Source: Phytoactinopolyspora endophytica
GTDB taxonomy: Bacteria; Actinomycetota; Actinomycetes; Jiangellales; Jiangellaceae
Direction: 5' to 3'
DNA: 11,470 bases
Assembly (NCBI RefSeq): GCF_004138495.1
Contig: NZ_ML142862.1
Span: 122,816 to 134,285 of the forward strand
Both the position numbers and the translations under genes were made by a program. Below are positions 1-6,630 of this stretch, piece after piece (the first letter of the stretch is position 1; each line of letters begins with the position of its first letter). Below the pieces are notes generated by a model that was not told where the DNA came from, did no database searches, and saw only the letters and a program-made list of their open reading frames with translations.

Positions 1-157
1 CCTCGACGGGCACCCCGAACCCGTCGCCGTGCGGGCGGCGTACGTCTCCGATGACGACATCGCCACCATGGCACGCGACTATCCCGCCCCGACTCCGGCC
101 GTCACCGCCACAGGGGGCGTGCCGCTGCGGGTCATCCCGGGCGAGGTGATCGCATGA
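1..157 (+). CDS. C-terminal end of a probable FtsK/SpoIIIE-like (Tra) DNA translocase of the integrative element, partial
   Basis: Only the last 51 codons are in the window; the frame is open from base 2 and ends at the TGA at 155-157. The visible tail reads roughly LDGHPEPVAVRAAYVSDDDI and then a proline/threonine-rich segment. A VRAAYVSDxxI-like strand followed by a loose tail resembles the ends of the FtsK-type double-stranded DNA pumps carried by actinobacterial integrative elements, which move the element between mycelia or cells. The Walker motifs would lie outside the window, so the family call rests on the tail and on position, directly upstream of a small protein and repSA as in pSAM2-like elements. 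The stop overlaps the next start as ATGA, so the two genes are probably translationally coupled. It could be another element-encoded protein. Confidence 0.45.
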   Translation, partial: LDGHPEPVAVRAAYVSDDDIATMARDYPAPTPAVTATGGVPLRVIPGEVIA

Positions 158-435
158 GCATCCGCATCACCGACGAGTCGATGACCAGCGACATCACCCG
201 CCACGAAGCCCTGCGGGTGTACGGCGACGTTTGGGGGGTCTCCTGGCTGCCGGGTCGCCAGCTCGACCGCAACCAAGCCATCACCGCCATGACGCTGGCC
301 GAAACCGTCACCGTGGCCGTTAATGCGGACGGGCCGGTCTGCACCGACACCATACGGACACTGATTGACACATGGGCCAGTGAACTCGGCCTGACCGGCC
401 CCGGCGCCCTCACACGGGTGGTGACCGAGCGATGA
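154..435 (+). CDS. small AICE-associated hypothetical protein (93 aa)
   Basis: I do not recognise a characterised function. The 93-residue protein is acidic and has a central segment VWGVSWLPGRQLDRNQAITAM (about residues 26-46, longest unbroken motif WGVSWLPGRQLDRNQAIT) that I recall as typical of small proteins encoded between the transfer and replication genes of Streptomyces-type integrative elements. No signal peptide, transmembrane segment or cysteine pair is evident. The start at 154 overlaps the stop of the upstream gene (ATGA), and its own stop at 433-435 overlaps the repSA start in the same way, so it belongs to one polycistronic transfer-replication unit. A regulatory or accessory role in transfer or replication would be a guess. 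The coding call is firm because of the double coupling and compact spacing; the function is unknown. Confidence 0.75.
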   Translation: MSIRITDESMTSDITRHEALRVYGDVWGVSWLPGRQLDRNQAITAMTLAETVTVAVNADGPVCTDTIRTLIDTWASELGLTGPGALTRVVTER

Positions 436-1979
436 GCGCGCCGACCTTGACCGATGAGACCCTCCGCGGGCTCGCCATCGCTGAGCGGGTGTGTGTCCGC
501 CCCATCCTCTCGCGGCTCACGGATACCGAGACCGGCGGCACCCGTACCGTGCTCATCCCCTGCGGGTCCACCCGCGAGACGGTCTGCCCGTCATGTGCGG
601 ATCGGGCGCGACGCCTGCGCATGCAACAGTGCCGCGAAGGCTGGCACGCCACCGAAGAGCCCACCGACGACGACGAAGAGAACGTCGGCGAAGACCAGGA
701 CGAAGACACCACCGACGACAACGCCGACGACGAACAGGACCGGACGGGGCGTCGGGTGCGCTCCACACGTCGACGTGACGACGCCGACCAGCTACCCCGG
801 CCGCCCAAGCAAGACGGCACCCTCGGCCGCACCTACGTCGCACCGGACGGCAAGCGGCTCCGGCCGTCGATGTTCCTCACGCTCACGATGCCGTCGTATG
901 GCCGGGTCACGAGCGAGGGTGTACCTGTCGATCCGAGCAGATATGACTACCGGCGCGCGGCCCTGGACGCGATCCACTTCTCGAAGCTGATCGATCGGTT
1001 CTGGCAAAACCTGCGCCGCGCGACGGGCGTCACGGTGCAATACTTCGCCACCGTAGAGCCGCAACGACGCCTGGCTCCGCATCTGCACGCCGCCGTACGG
1101 GGCACGTTCCCTCGCGCGCTCATCCGCCAAGTCATCGCCGCGACCTACCACCAAGTGTGGTGGCCACCCCACGACGAACCCGTCTACGTCGGCGACGACA
1201 TGCCTGCGTGGGACGAACACGACGGCGGCTACGTCGACCCGGACACCGGCCGGGCATTGCCCACCTGGGACGAAGCCCTTGACTCGCTCGACGCCGACCC
1301 GCGCTCCGAACCGGCACATGTCGTCCGTTTCGGCCGACAGGTCGACATGCAGGGCGTCTTGGCCGGCACTCCGCAGGCGGACTACGCCATCGGTTACCTG
1401 ACCAAGTACCTCACCAAGAGCATCAGCGGTGACATCGATGACGCGGGCGAGATCTCGGCGGCTCGGCAGGCACACATTGACCGGCTTGCCGATGAGGTGC
1501 GCTGGCTGCCCTGCTCGCCGACGTGCCCGAACTGGCTCCGCTTTGGGGTCCAGCCCAAACACGCCCGCGCGGGTATGGCTCCCGGCTACTGCCGATCCAA
1601 GACCCACGACCGTGACCACCTCGGGCTCGGCGGGCGCCGTGTCCTGGTCTCGCGCAAATGGACCGGCAAGACCCTGACCGAGCACCGCGCCGACCGTGCC
1701 GCCGTCGTCCGCACCGTTCTCACCGACGCCGGGATCGAGATGGACGACCACGCCGAGTTTTCGGCAACCGCCACCCGGGCGGACGGCCAGCCTCGCTACG
1801 TCTGGTCGACGGTCAAACCTGGCGACGCCGACGCCCCCTCCTACCTACGGCTCATCGCCGCTGTCGTCCGGCATCGCCAACGCTGGCGCGCCCAGTACGA
1901 GCACGCCAAGAACGGCGCCGGACTACCCGGCTCGGATCTTTCGGCAACTCAACCCACACCCGTCGCTGATGCGGCCTGA
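432..1979 (+). CDS. repSA: RepSA-family replication initiator of an AICE
   Basis: This 515-residue protein initiates rolling-circle-type replication of the excised circular element. An N-terminal cysteine cluster (CPSC at 52-55, C67) is followed by a strongly acidic stretch at about 76-103. The family's hallmark core comes next: FLTLTMP at 148-154, then VEPQRRLAPHLHAAVRG with the metal-binding HLH pair H217/H219, and GYLTKYLTK with candidate nicking tyrosines Y322 and Y326 at 321-329. A second Cys/His-rich part at 361-392 precedes the C-terminal domain. The start at 432 gives an ATGA overlap with the preceding gene. The motif order (motif I, HUH-like HxH, then Y-xxx-Y) fits RepSA of pSAM2 and its relatives, where rep lies just upstream of xis and int as it does here. 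The acidic linker looks shorter and more acidic than I remember for the family. Confidence 0.9.
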   Translation: MSAPTLTDETLRGLAIAERVCVRPILSRLTDTETGGTRTVLIPCGSTRETVCPSCADRARRLRMQQCREGWHATEEPTDDDEENVGEDQDEDTTDDNADDEQDRTGRRVRSTRRRDDADQLPRPPKQDGTLGRTYVAPDGKRLRPSMFLTLTMPSYGRVTSEGVPVDPSRYDYRRAALDAIHFSKLIDRFWQNLRRATGVTVQYFATVEPQRRLAPHLHAAVRGTFPRALIRQVIAATYHQVWWPPHDEPVYVGDDMPAWDEHDGGYVDPDTGRALPTWDEALDSLDADPRSEPAHVVRFGRQVDMQGVLAGTPQADYAIGYLTKYLTKSISGDIDDAGEISAARQAHIDRLADEVRWLPCSPTCPNWLRFGVQPKHARAGMAPGYCRSKTHDRDHLGLGGRRVLVSRKWTGKTLTEHRADRAAVVRTVLTDAGIEMDDHAEFSATATRADGQPRYVWSTVKPGDADAPSYLRLIAAVVRHRQRWRAQYEHAKNGAGLPGSDLSATQPTPVADAA

Positions 1980-1982
1980 CCG

Positions 1983-1988
1983 AGAGGA
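1983..1988 (+). promoter_or_regulatory. ribosome binding site of the excisionase gene
   Basis: AGAGGA lies 7 nt before the ATG at 1996, in the 16-bp gap after repSA. It decides the start: an in-frame reading from 1696 exists, but everything upstream of 1996 is out-of-frame repSA coding sequence. Confidence 0.7.
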
Positions 1989-1995
1989 ACCCGTC

Positions 1996-2181
1996 ATGGA
2001 ACCCGTCGCCAGCATCGACCGCCTCTGGACCGTCGAGGACGTGTCGCACTACCTCGGCGTGCCGGTCAAGACGCTCTACCAGTGGAAGTGGCGCGGTGAG
2101 GGACCGCCCGTCCGCAAGATCGGCCGTCACCTGCGCTACGACCCGGCCGCACTCAAGACCTGGGTCAATCAAGCCGCCTGA
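1996..2181 (+). CDS. xis: excisionase / recombination directionality factor (Xis)
   Basis: This 61-residue basic protein is a single winged-helix DNA-binding domain of the excisionase (MerR-like/AlpA-like) type. It starts with LWTVEDVSHYLGVPVKTLYQW (about residues 10-30, helix-turn-helix). The wing follows, WRGEGPPVRKIGRHLRY at about 32-48, and then a short helix with PAALKTWVNQ. In pSAM2-like elements Xis bends DNA at the attachment site and drives the integrase towards excision. The length is normal for such factors. The start at 1996 is chosen for the AGAGGA site 7 nt upstream and because the protein then begins just before the HTH. The gene lies 16 bp after repSA and 33 bp before int, so repSA, xis and int are probably one transcript, although int may also have its own expression. 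Confidence 0.9.
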   Translation: MEPVASIDRLWTVEDVSHYLGVPVKTLYQWKWRGEGPPVRKIGRHLRYDPAALKTWVNQAA

Positions 2182-2204
2182 TCAATTTCGGCAACCAAAC
2201 CACC

Positions 2205-2210
2205 AGGAGA
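2205..2210 (+). promoter_or_regulatory. ribosome binding site of int
   Basis: AGGAGA is placed 4 nt before the ATG at 2215, in the 33-bp gap between xis and int. It supports this start over any internal one. Confidence 0.75.
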
Positions 2211-2214
2211 ACCG

Positions 2215-3468
2215 ATGGGACACATTCAAGATCGCTGGTACCGACCCAAGCGCGACGAACGGACCGGCGAACTGGTCACGAACAGTCGCGGGAAGCTCGT
2301 CATGGAGAGGACCGAGCTCTACAGCATCGGACTGCGGTACAAGGTGCGCTACCTCGACCCGAGCAACCGAGAACGTTCGAAGTCCTTCCCCGACCGACAG
2401 CGCAAGCGCGCAGAGGACTTCCTGGTCGAGGTCGAGTCGGACAAGCGCGAGGGCAAGTACATCGACCCGAACGCAGGACGAGTGAAGTTCGAAGACGTCG
2501 CCCGCCGCTGGCTCGACTCACAGACGGTCGACCACACGAGCCGCGAGCGCTTCGAGACCCGGGTCAAGGTACACCTACTCCCCCGCTTCGGTGGCGATCC
2601 AATCGGGTCGATCAAGCCGAGTGACGTGCAGCGCTGGTTGCGCGGTCTCCAAGACGCCGACATCGCCGTGAACTCGCAGGCGCTCTACTTCGGGCACCTG
2701 GTGTCGATCTTCAACTTCGCGGTCGCCGATAAATTGATCTTGGAGAATCCTGCCGCCGCGCGCAGTGTCAAGCGCCCCCGTGCGAGCACCATAGAAGTCA
2801 AGCCGTGGCCGCTGGAACGGGCAAAGGCGATGCGAGATGCGCTCCCTACCCGTTTCAAGGTCGCCGTCGATATCCCGGCCAGCATCGGCATCCGTAAGGG
2901 CGAGTTGTTCGGGATCTCGCTCGACGACTTCGACCGCGATCGAGAGATCGTCAAAGTCCAGCGCCAGGTGCGGATAGTCCAAGGATGTGCGGTGTTCGCG
3001 CTCCCGAAGGGCGGTAAGACGCGCGAAGTTCCGGTGTCACCCGCGCTTCTGGAACGTCTGGACCTGTACGCCGATCATGATCCGGCCGTCGATGTGAGCC
3101 TTCCGTGGAAGCACCCGGAAGGTCGACGGGTCACGGTCCCGCTGCTCATGACGACGCCGGACGGATCGGCCCTCACGCCGAAGGTGATGGACAAGATCTG
3201 GATACCGGCGCTGAAGGCTGCCGGAGTCGAGACACGGACGCGCGCGGACGGGATTCATGCGCTGCGCCACCTGTACGCCTCCGTCCTGCTCGACGCGGGC
3301 GAGTCGGTCAAGGCGCTGTCGATGTACCTCGGTCACTCGGACCCCGGCTTCACACTGCGGGTGTACGCACACCTGATGCCCACGAGCCATACCCGGACAC
3401 AGAAGGCGGTCGAGAACATGCTCGCGACCGCGCTCACCGCCGAACCAGATCTGCCGGAGGAGGCATGA
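2215..3468 (+). CDS. int: site-specific tyrosine recombinase (AICE integrase)
   Basis: This 417-residue integrase carries out integration and, with Xis, excision of the element. The N-terminal part (about 1-85) holds an arm-binding-like region, including FPDRQRKRAEDFLVEVESDK. A core-binding SAM-like domain spans about 90-180 (FEDVARRWLD to LENPAAARSV), and the catalytic domain about 195-400. The catalytic set is complete: R227 (in GIRKGEL), K268 (GGKTREV), H348 and R351 (HALRH), H374 (LGHSD) and the nucleophile Y384 (VYAHLMP). Size and motif spacing match integrases of Streptomyces-type AICEs. The gene follows xis after 33 bp and points towards lpdA, placing the attachment site just beyond its 3' end. 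The last codons, with GGAGGAGG, overlap the ATG of a small frame by ATGA. It looks intact and functional. Confidence 0.95.
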   Translation: MGHIQDRWYRPKRDERTGELVTNSRGKLVMERTELYSIGLRYKVRYLDPSNRERSKSFPDRQRKRAEDFLVEVESDKREGKYIDPNAGRVKFEDVARRWLDSQTVDHTSRERFETRVKVHLLPRFGGDPIGSIKPSDVQRWLRGLQDADIAVNSQALYFGHLVSIFNFAVADKLILENPAAARSVKRPRASTIEVKPWPLERAKAMRDALPTRFKVAVDIPASIGIRKGELFGISLDDFDRDREIVKVQRQVRIVQGCAVFALPKGGKTREVPVSPALLERLDLYADHDPAVDVSLPWKHPEGRRVTVPLLMTTPDGSALTPKVMDKIWIPALKAAGVETRTRADGIHALRHLYASVLLDAGESVKALSMYLGHSDPGFTLRVYAHLMPTSHTRTQKAVENMLATALTAEPDLPEEA

Positions 3469-3578
3469 CGGCCCGGCGACGGCCTGAGACCTACATTGAC
3501 CCGAGAAAGGCCAGGTCAGTGCGGGTCTCCAGTCACATGTTGATCATGTGGCCGGCGATGCCGTGGACGACCTCTTGA
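3465..3578 (+). CDS. possible small ORF overlapping the int stop and running across the element-chromosome junction
   Basis: A 37-codon frame begins with the ATG at 3465, overlapping the int stop as ATGA, and is preceded by a very good GGAGGAGG (3456-3463). It reads [20 protein letters not shown] and continues until a TGA at 3576-3578, the last part lying antisense to the 3' end of lpdA. Start context and overlap are the same as for the other coupled genes of this element, which argues for translation. The short length, and a tail that is merely antisense of lpdA, argue against a functional product. If the junction is near 3533-3550, the frame would have a different C-terminus in the excised circle. 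I recognise no family. Confidence 0.3.
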   Translation: MTARRRPETYIDPRKARSVRVSSHMLIMWPAMPWTTS

Positions 3579-4933
3579 AGCGCCTCGGACAGCGTCGGGT
3601 GGGCATGGATGTTGCGGGCGACCTCGTCGGCTGTCAGGTCCCACTTCTGGGCGAGCGTGAGCTCCGGCAGCAGTTCGGTGACGTCCGGGCCGATCAGGTG
3701 CGCTCCCAGGATCTCGTTGTACTTCGCGTCCGCGACGAGCTTCACGAAACCGGCGGTCTCTCCCAGGCCGTGCGCCTTGCCGTTACCCATGAACGGGAAC
3801 TTCGACGTCTTGACGTCGTAGCCCATCTCCTTCGCCTGTGCCTCGGTGTAGCCGAAGGCGGCGATCTGCGGCTGGCAGTAAGTGGCGCGCGGCACCATGT
3901 CGTAGTCGATCGGCATGGTCTCCACACCGGCGATGGCCTCGGCAGCCACCACGCCCTGTGCCTCGGCGGTGTGCGCCAGCATCAGTTTGCCGGTCGCGTC
4001 ACCGATGGCGAAGATGTGCGGCACCGACGTGCGCATGTAGTCGTCGATGTCGATCGCGTTGCGCTCGGTGAGCTTCACGCCGCTCTTGTCCAGGCCGTAG
4101 CCCTCGACCCGCGGCCCGAAGCCGATGGCCTGCAGGACCTTGTCGGTCTCCAGGACCTCCTGCTTGTCACCGCTGGTGACGGTCACCTTCACCTTGTCGC
4201 CGCTGTCATCGATGGCGTCGACGCGGGTGGAGGTACGGACGGTGACGCCAAGCTTCTTGTACTGGCGAGCCAGTTCCTTGGAGATGTCCGCGTCTTCAAG
4301 CGGCACCATCCGGTCCAGGAACTCGACGATGGTGACGTCCACGCCGTAGTTGGCCATCACGTACGCGAACTCGACCCCGATGGCGCCGGCGCCCGCGACG
4401 ACGACGCTGCCGGGCAGCTCGCTCTGCATGATCTGCTCTTCGTAGGTGACTACGCGCTCGCTGAGCTGTGTCCCGGGAAGCAGCTTCGTGGTCGCACCGG
4501 TGGCGATGATGCAATTGTCAAAGGTGACGGTCTCGTTGCCGCCGTCGTTCAGGGTGACATCGAGGGTGTTGGCGTCGGTGAACGTGCCCCAGCCGTCGAA
4601 CTCGGTGATCTTGTTCTTCTTCATCAGGAAATGGACGCCCTTGACGCGACCGTCGGCCACTTCCCGGCTGCGCTCGTACGCCTTGCCGTAGTCGACGTGC
4701 ACCTCACCGTCGAAGCTGATCCCGAACGTCGACGCCTGGTGCTTGACCAAGTGGGCCAGCTCCGCGTTGCGCAGTAGCGCCTTGCTGGGGATGCAACCGA
4801 CGTTCAGGCAGACACCGCCCCAGTATTTGGACTCCACGATGGCCACAGACTTGCCGAGCTGTGCGGCGCGGATGGCGGCGACGTAGCCACCGGGGCCCGC
4901 GCCGAGGACGACGACATCGAAATGCGCACTCAT
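3533..4933 (-). CDS. lpdA: dihydrolipoyl dehydrogenase (E3 component)
   Basis: This 466-residue flavoprotein reoxidises dihydrolipoamide of the 2-oxoacid dehydrogenase (and possibly glycine cleavage) complexes, passing electrons to NAD+ in the cytoplasm. It has the FAD-binding GAGPGG at 11-16 and the redox disulfide C42/C47 in [13 protein letters not shown]. The NAD-binding GAGAIG is at 181-186, the second FAD contact FAIGDATGK at 308-316, and the C-terminal catalytic pair is H445/E450 (HAHPTLSE) in the dimer interface. Length is normal for the family. The ATG at 4933 is chosen because FAD-fold homology begins four residues later; upstream codons are leader sequence. It ends [10 protein letters not shown], whereas actinobacterial Lpd proteins I remember end in MINF, possibly a trace of element insertion. 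It is 46 bp downstream of the LLM-hemerythrin gene on the same strand; no E1 or E2 genes are nearby. Confidence 0.96.
   Translation of the reverse strand: MSAHFDVVVLGAGPGGYVAAIRAAQLGKSVAIVESKYWGGVCLNVGCIPSKALLRNAELAHLVKHQASTFGISFDGEVHVDYGKAYERSREVADGRVKGVHFLMKKNKITEFDGWGTFTDANTLDVTLNDGGNETVTFDNCIIATGATTKLLPGTQLSERVVTYEEQIMQSELPGSVVVAGAGAIGVEFAYVMANYGVDVTIVEFLDRMVPLEDADISKELARQYKKLGVTVRTSTRVDAIDDSGDKVKVTVTSGDKQEVLETDKVLQAIGFGPRVEGYGLDKSGVKLTERNAIDIDDYMRTSVPHIFAIGDATGKLMLAHTAEAQGVVAAEAIAGVETMPIDYDMVPRATYCQPQIAAFGYTEAQAKEMGYDVKTSKFPFMGNGKAHGLGETAGFVKLVADAKYNEILGAHLIGPDVTELLPELTLAQKWDLTADEVARNIHAHPTLSEALQEVVHGIAGHMINM
3534..3550. other. candidate integrase core site / right element boundary at the lpdA 3' end
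   Basis: A perfect 6-bp inverted repeat with a 5-bp centre, CACATG-TTGAT-CATGTG, spans the lpdA stop codon. It lies 65 bp beyond the int stop, where the attachment site of an AICE is expected. Tyrosine recombinase core sites are usually short inverted repeats around a 5-8 bp crossover region, so shape and position fit. No tRNA gene is present between int and lpdA, although tRNA 3' ends are the usual targets. The second copy of the att repeat would be at the other end of the element, outside the window, so the boundary is inferred. Confidence 0.35.
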
Positions 4934-4940
4934 AGACGAC

Positions 4941-4946
4941 AGCCTA
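4941..4946 (-). promoter_or_regulatory. putative -10 box for leaderless lpdA
   Basis: On the minus strand TAGGCT (TAnnnT type) ends 7 nt before the lpdA ATG, so transcription would start at or next to the start codon. There is no convincing Shine-Dalgarno sequence, which fits a leaderless message, common in actinobacteria. No clear -35 box is visible. Confidence 0.4.
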
Positions 4947-4979
4947 ACGGTTCCCGACCGTCGCTCTTCGCAGGTCCGG

Positions 4980-6533
4980 TCACCGAATGCCGAGCCGAGC
5001 GAGCGGTTCGACCAGCTCCCGCTCTTCATAGGAAAGGTGCGAGAGCAACGTGTCTGTGAGCAAGTCCACAGCCTGCCGGACTCCTTCGATTCCGTGCTCG
5101 CCGCCCACGAGGCCCACCAGCGCCTTGTCGACCCGCTCCAACACACCGTGAATGGCGGCGTGTTCCTCCTCCAGCCGCTCGATCACGGGTCCCAGCCGCC
5201 CGTCGGCCCGGCGTAGATGTGGGAACATGCTCCGATCTTCGATCGTGTGGTGCGTGGCCACCACCCGGCAGTACGACTCGCAGTAGGTGCCGAGCGTCCA
5301 ATTGTTCTGCCGCATCGTCATCGTGTTGATGTGCGACCGGGCGGCCTCGGCATCGATCTCCCCCGCCGCGACCTGATCTATGAGCCCACGCAGCTCGGCC
5401 AGCTCGGCCCTGAGGTGGTCATGGACGTCGACCAGATGCTGTCCACTGGCCCGCTCGTGTGCGGTGTACTCCCGATCGGACGCGGGCACCGGCCCACTCG
5501 GCCGGTCATCCTCGCTCCAGACTCGTTCGCCGCTGAGCCGGGTGCCGTCGTCGGGCGTCGGCGTGACGCCCAACGCGGCAGGCACCGATGCCCCACCGGA
5601 ACCGTCGTCCGGCAGCGGCGGCTTCACGCGGTCGCCCCCGCCTTCTGTCGCCCGTTCCTGCTCCACCAGCTCACGCACGGCGGGCACCACCTCGGCGGCG
5701 AAGCGACGGATGGTCGTGGGGTCGTCGGCGGCTAGGATGAACGCACTCAGGCCCTCGGTCACCGCCAGTTCCGCCAATTGCTCGGCCCACACCGTCGGCG
5801 GCCCCTGCAGGAACTCGGTGCCCGACCCGCTGAAGCTGCCCATGAGGTTGTACAGCCGCCGGATGTCCGACGGGTCGCGGCCCGCTTCCACCGCCGCCTC
5901 GTCGATCGCCTTATTCATCTCCGGCAGCGCTTCCGGACCGGCGTACGGCGAGCTGACGGACCAGCCGTCGGCGTGCCTGCCGGTGAGGCCCAGCATCCGC
6001 TTCTTCACCGCACCCACCCAGATGCCGATCTCATGGGCGGGCGCCGGCCCGGGCTTGGCGCCCCAGACCCGGTAGTGCTTGCCGTCCACGCGCACCGCGC
6101 CGTCGTCCGGATGCCACATGGCGCGGATGATCTCGATGCCTTCCTCGAGGGCCTCGATGTTCTGTCCGACAGTTCGCGCCGGTCCGCCCATGGCCGCGAT
6201 GGGCTCCAGGAACGGCCCTGCCCCGAGCCCGAGCTCGACTCGGCCCTCAGTCAGGATGTCCAGGCTCGCCGCGCTCTTCGCCAACACCGCCGGTGGCCGC
6301 AGTGGCAGGCTGACCACGTTGGGCATCACCCGCACACGAGAGGTGCGGGCGGCGACCACCGACAGCAGGGTCCACGTGTCCAGGAACGCCGGCTGGTACG
6401 GATGGTCTTGCATGGTGACCAGGTCGAGCCCGGCGTCGTCGGTCAGCTGTGCCAGCTCGACGACGCGGCCGGCCTGCGCGGCCGCCGGCGTGATGAAGGT
6501 CCCGAAGAGCAGCTCGTGCCCGTAGTCGGTCAT
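4980..6533 (-). CDS. LLM-class (F420-dependent-like) oxidoreductase fused to a C-terminal hemerythrin domain
   Basis: This 517-residue two-domain protein has a luciferase-like TIM barrel at residues 1 to about 295, with family features [52 protein letters not shown] and [11 protein letters not shown]. These suit F420- or FMN-dependent oxidoreductases. A flexible, acidic/proline-rich linker follows (about 296-355), then a hemerythrin HHE four-helix domain (about 356-517). Its likely di-iron ligands are H371/H373 (VHDHLR), H428/H429 and E432 (HHTIED), H439, E457/H458 and H462 (EEEHAAIH), and H499/E503 (HLSYEE). An ATG at 6539 is also in frame, but GAGAGG at 6541-6546 lies 7 nt from the ATG at 6533 and only 1 nt from the other, so 6533 is preferred. 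Divergent from a MarR gene and upstream of lpdA. Substrate unknown; a role in oxygen- or NO-responsive redox chemistry is inference. Confidence 0.88.
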   Translation of the reverse strand: MTDYGHELLFGTFITPAAAQAGRVVELAQLTDDAGLDLVTMQDHPYQPAFLDTWTLLSVVAARTSRVRVMPNVVSLPLRPPAVLAKSAASLDILTEGRVELGLGAGPFLEPIAAMGGPARTVGQNIEALEEGIEIIRAMWHPDDGAVRVDGKHYRVWGAKPGPAPAHEIGIWVGAVKKRMLGLTGRHADGWSVSSPYAGPEALPEMNKAIDEAAVEAGRDPSDIRRLYNLMGSFSGSGTEFLQGPPTVWAEQLAELAVTEGLSAFILAADDPTTIRRFAAEVVPAVRELVEQERATEGGGDRVKPPLPDDGSGGASVPAALGVTPTPDDGTRLSGERVWSEDDRPSGPVPASDREYTAHERASGQHLVDVHDHLRAELAELRGLIDQVAAGEIDAEAARSHINTMTMRQNNWTLGTYCESYCRVVATHHTIEDRSMFPHLRRADGRLGPVIERLEEEHAAIHGVLERVDKALVGLVGGEHGIEGVRQAVDLLTDTLLSHLSYEERELVEPLARLGIR

Positions 6534-6540
6534 GTGCATC

Positions 6541-6546
6541 CCTCTC
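6541..6546 (-). promoter_or_regulatory. ribosome binding site deciding the start of the LLM-hemerythrin gene
   Basis: GAGAGG on the minus strand sits 7 nt before the ATG at 6533 and only 1 nt before the upstream ATG at 6539, favouring the downstream start. Confidence 0.6.
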
Positions 6547-6566
6547 GAATATGCTCTGCCCTACAG

Positions 6567-6572
6567 ATCATA
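6567..6572 (-). promoter_or_regulatory. putative -10 box of the LLM-hemerythrin gene
   Basis: TATGAT on the minus strand, 33 nt before the ATG at 6533, is a close match to the actinobacterial vegetative -10 consensus. It would give a 5' leader of roughly 25 nt containing the GAGAGG site. The -35 region is not recognisable. Confidence 0.45.
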
Positions 6573-6589
6573 TGTCATCCTGAACGTCT

Positions 6590-6622
6590 TCTATGCCGCA
6601 ATTCTTCCGGGTCCGGCATAGA
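6590..6622. promoter_or_regulatory. candidate MarR operator: 9-bp perfect inverted repeat between divergent genes
   Basis: TCTATGCCG (6590-6598) and CGGCATAGA (6614-6622) are perfect inverted repeats with a 15-bp spacer, their centres about 24 bp (two helical turns) apart. The repeat lies upstream of both the marR gene and the divergent LLM-hemerythrin gene, and its right arm overlaps the putative marR -10 box. That is the expected placement for an autorepressor site, and binding here could also control the divergent gene. Confidence 0.55.
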
Positions 6623-6624
6623 CT
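6619..6624 (+). promoter_or_regulatory. putative -10 box for leaderless marR-type gene
   Basis: TAGACT ends 6 nt before the ATG at 6631, with no Shine-Dalgarno sequence between, so the message would be leaderless. It overlaps the right arm of the inverted repeat at 6614-6622. Confidence 0.45.
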
Positions 6625-6630
6625 GTTCGC

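Larger units (their letters stand above)
1759..2195 (+). repeat. three dispersed copies of the 10-mer TTTCGGCAAC
   Basis: The identical decamer TTTCGGCAAC occurs at 1759-1768 and 1939-1948 (both inside the 3' part of repSA) and at 2186-2195 (between xis and int), all in the same orientation. The spacings are 180 and 247 bp. Both repSA copies encode Ser-Ala-Thr, so codon choice may explain them; the intergenic copy is not explained that way. I saw no further copy when reading the rest of the window. Integrase/Xis arm-type sites or a Rep-binding site are possibilities only. Confidence 0.3.

Noticed and set aside
792..1751. 319-residue open frame on the minus strand
   Set aside because: Antisense shadow of repSA, without recognisable domains or start signals.
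3486..3529. inverted repeat GAGACC ... GGTCTC as an int terminator
   Set aside because: Arms of only 6 bp separated by 32 nt, no compact GC-rich stem and no T-tract.
3469..3535. possible tRNA gene as integration target beside int
   Set aside because: No T-arm sequence (GTTCGAATC-like), anticodon arm or acceptor stem can be found in this gap.
3548..4777. 409-residue open frame on the plus strand
   Set aside because: It is antisense to lpdA over its length; the lpdA frame carries every family motif, and long antisense frames are expected in high-GC genes.
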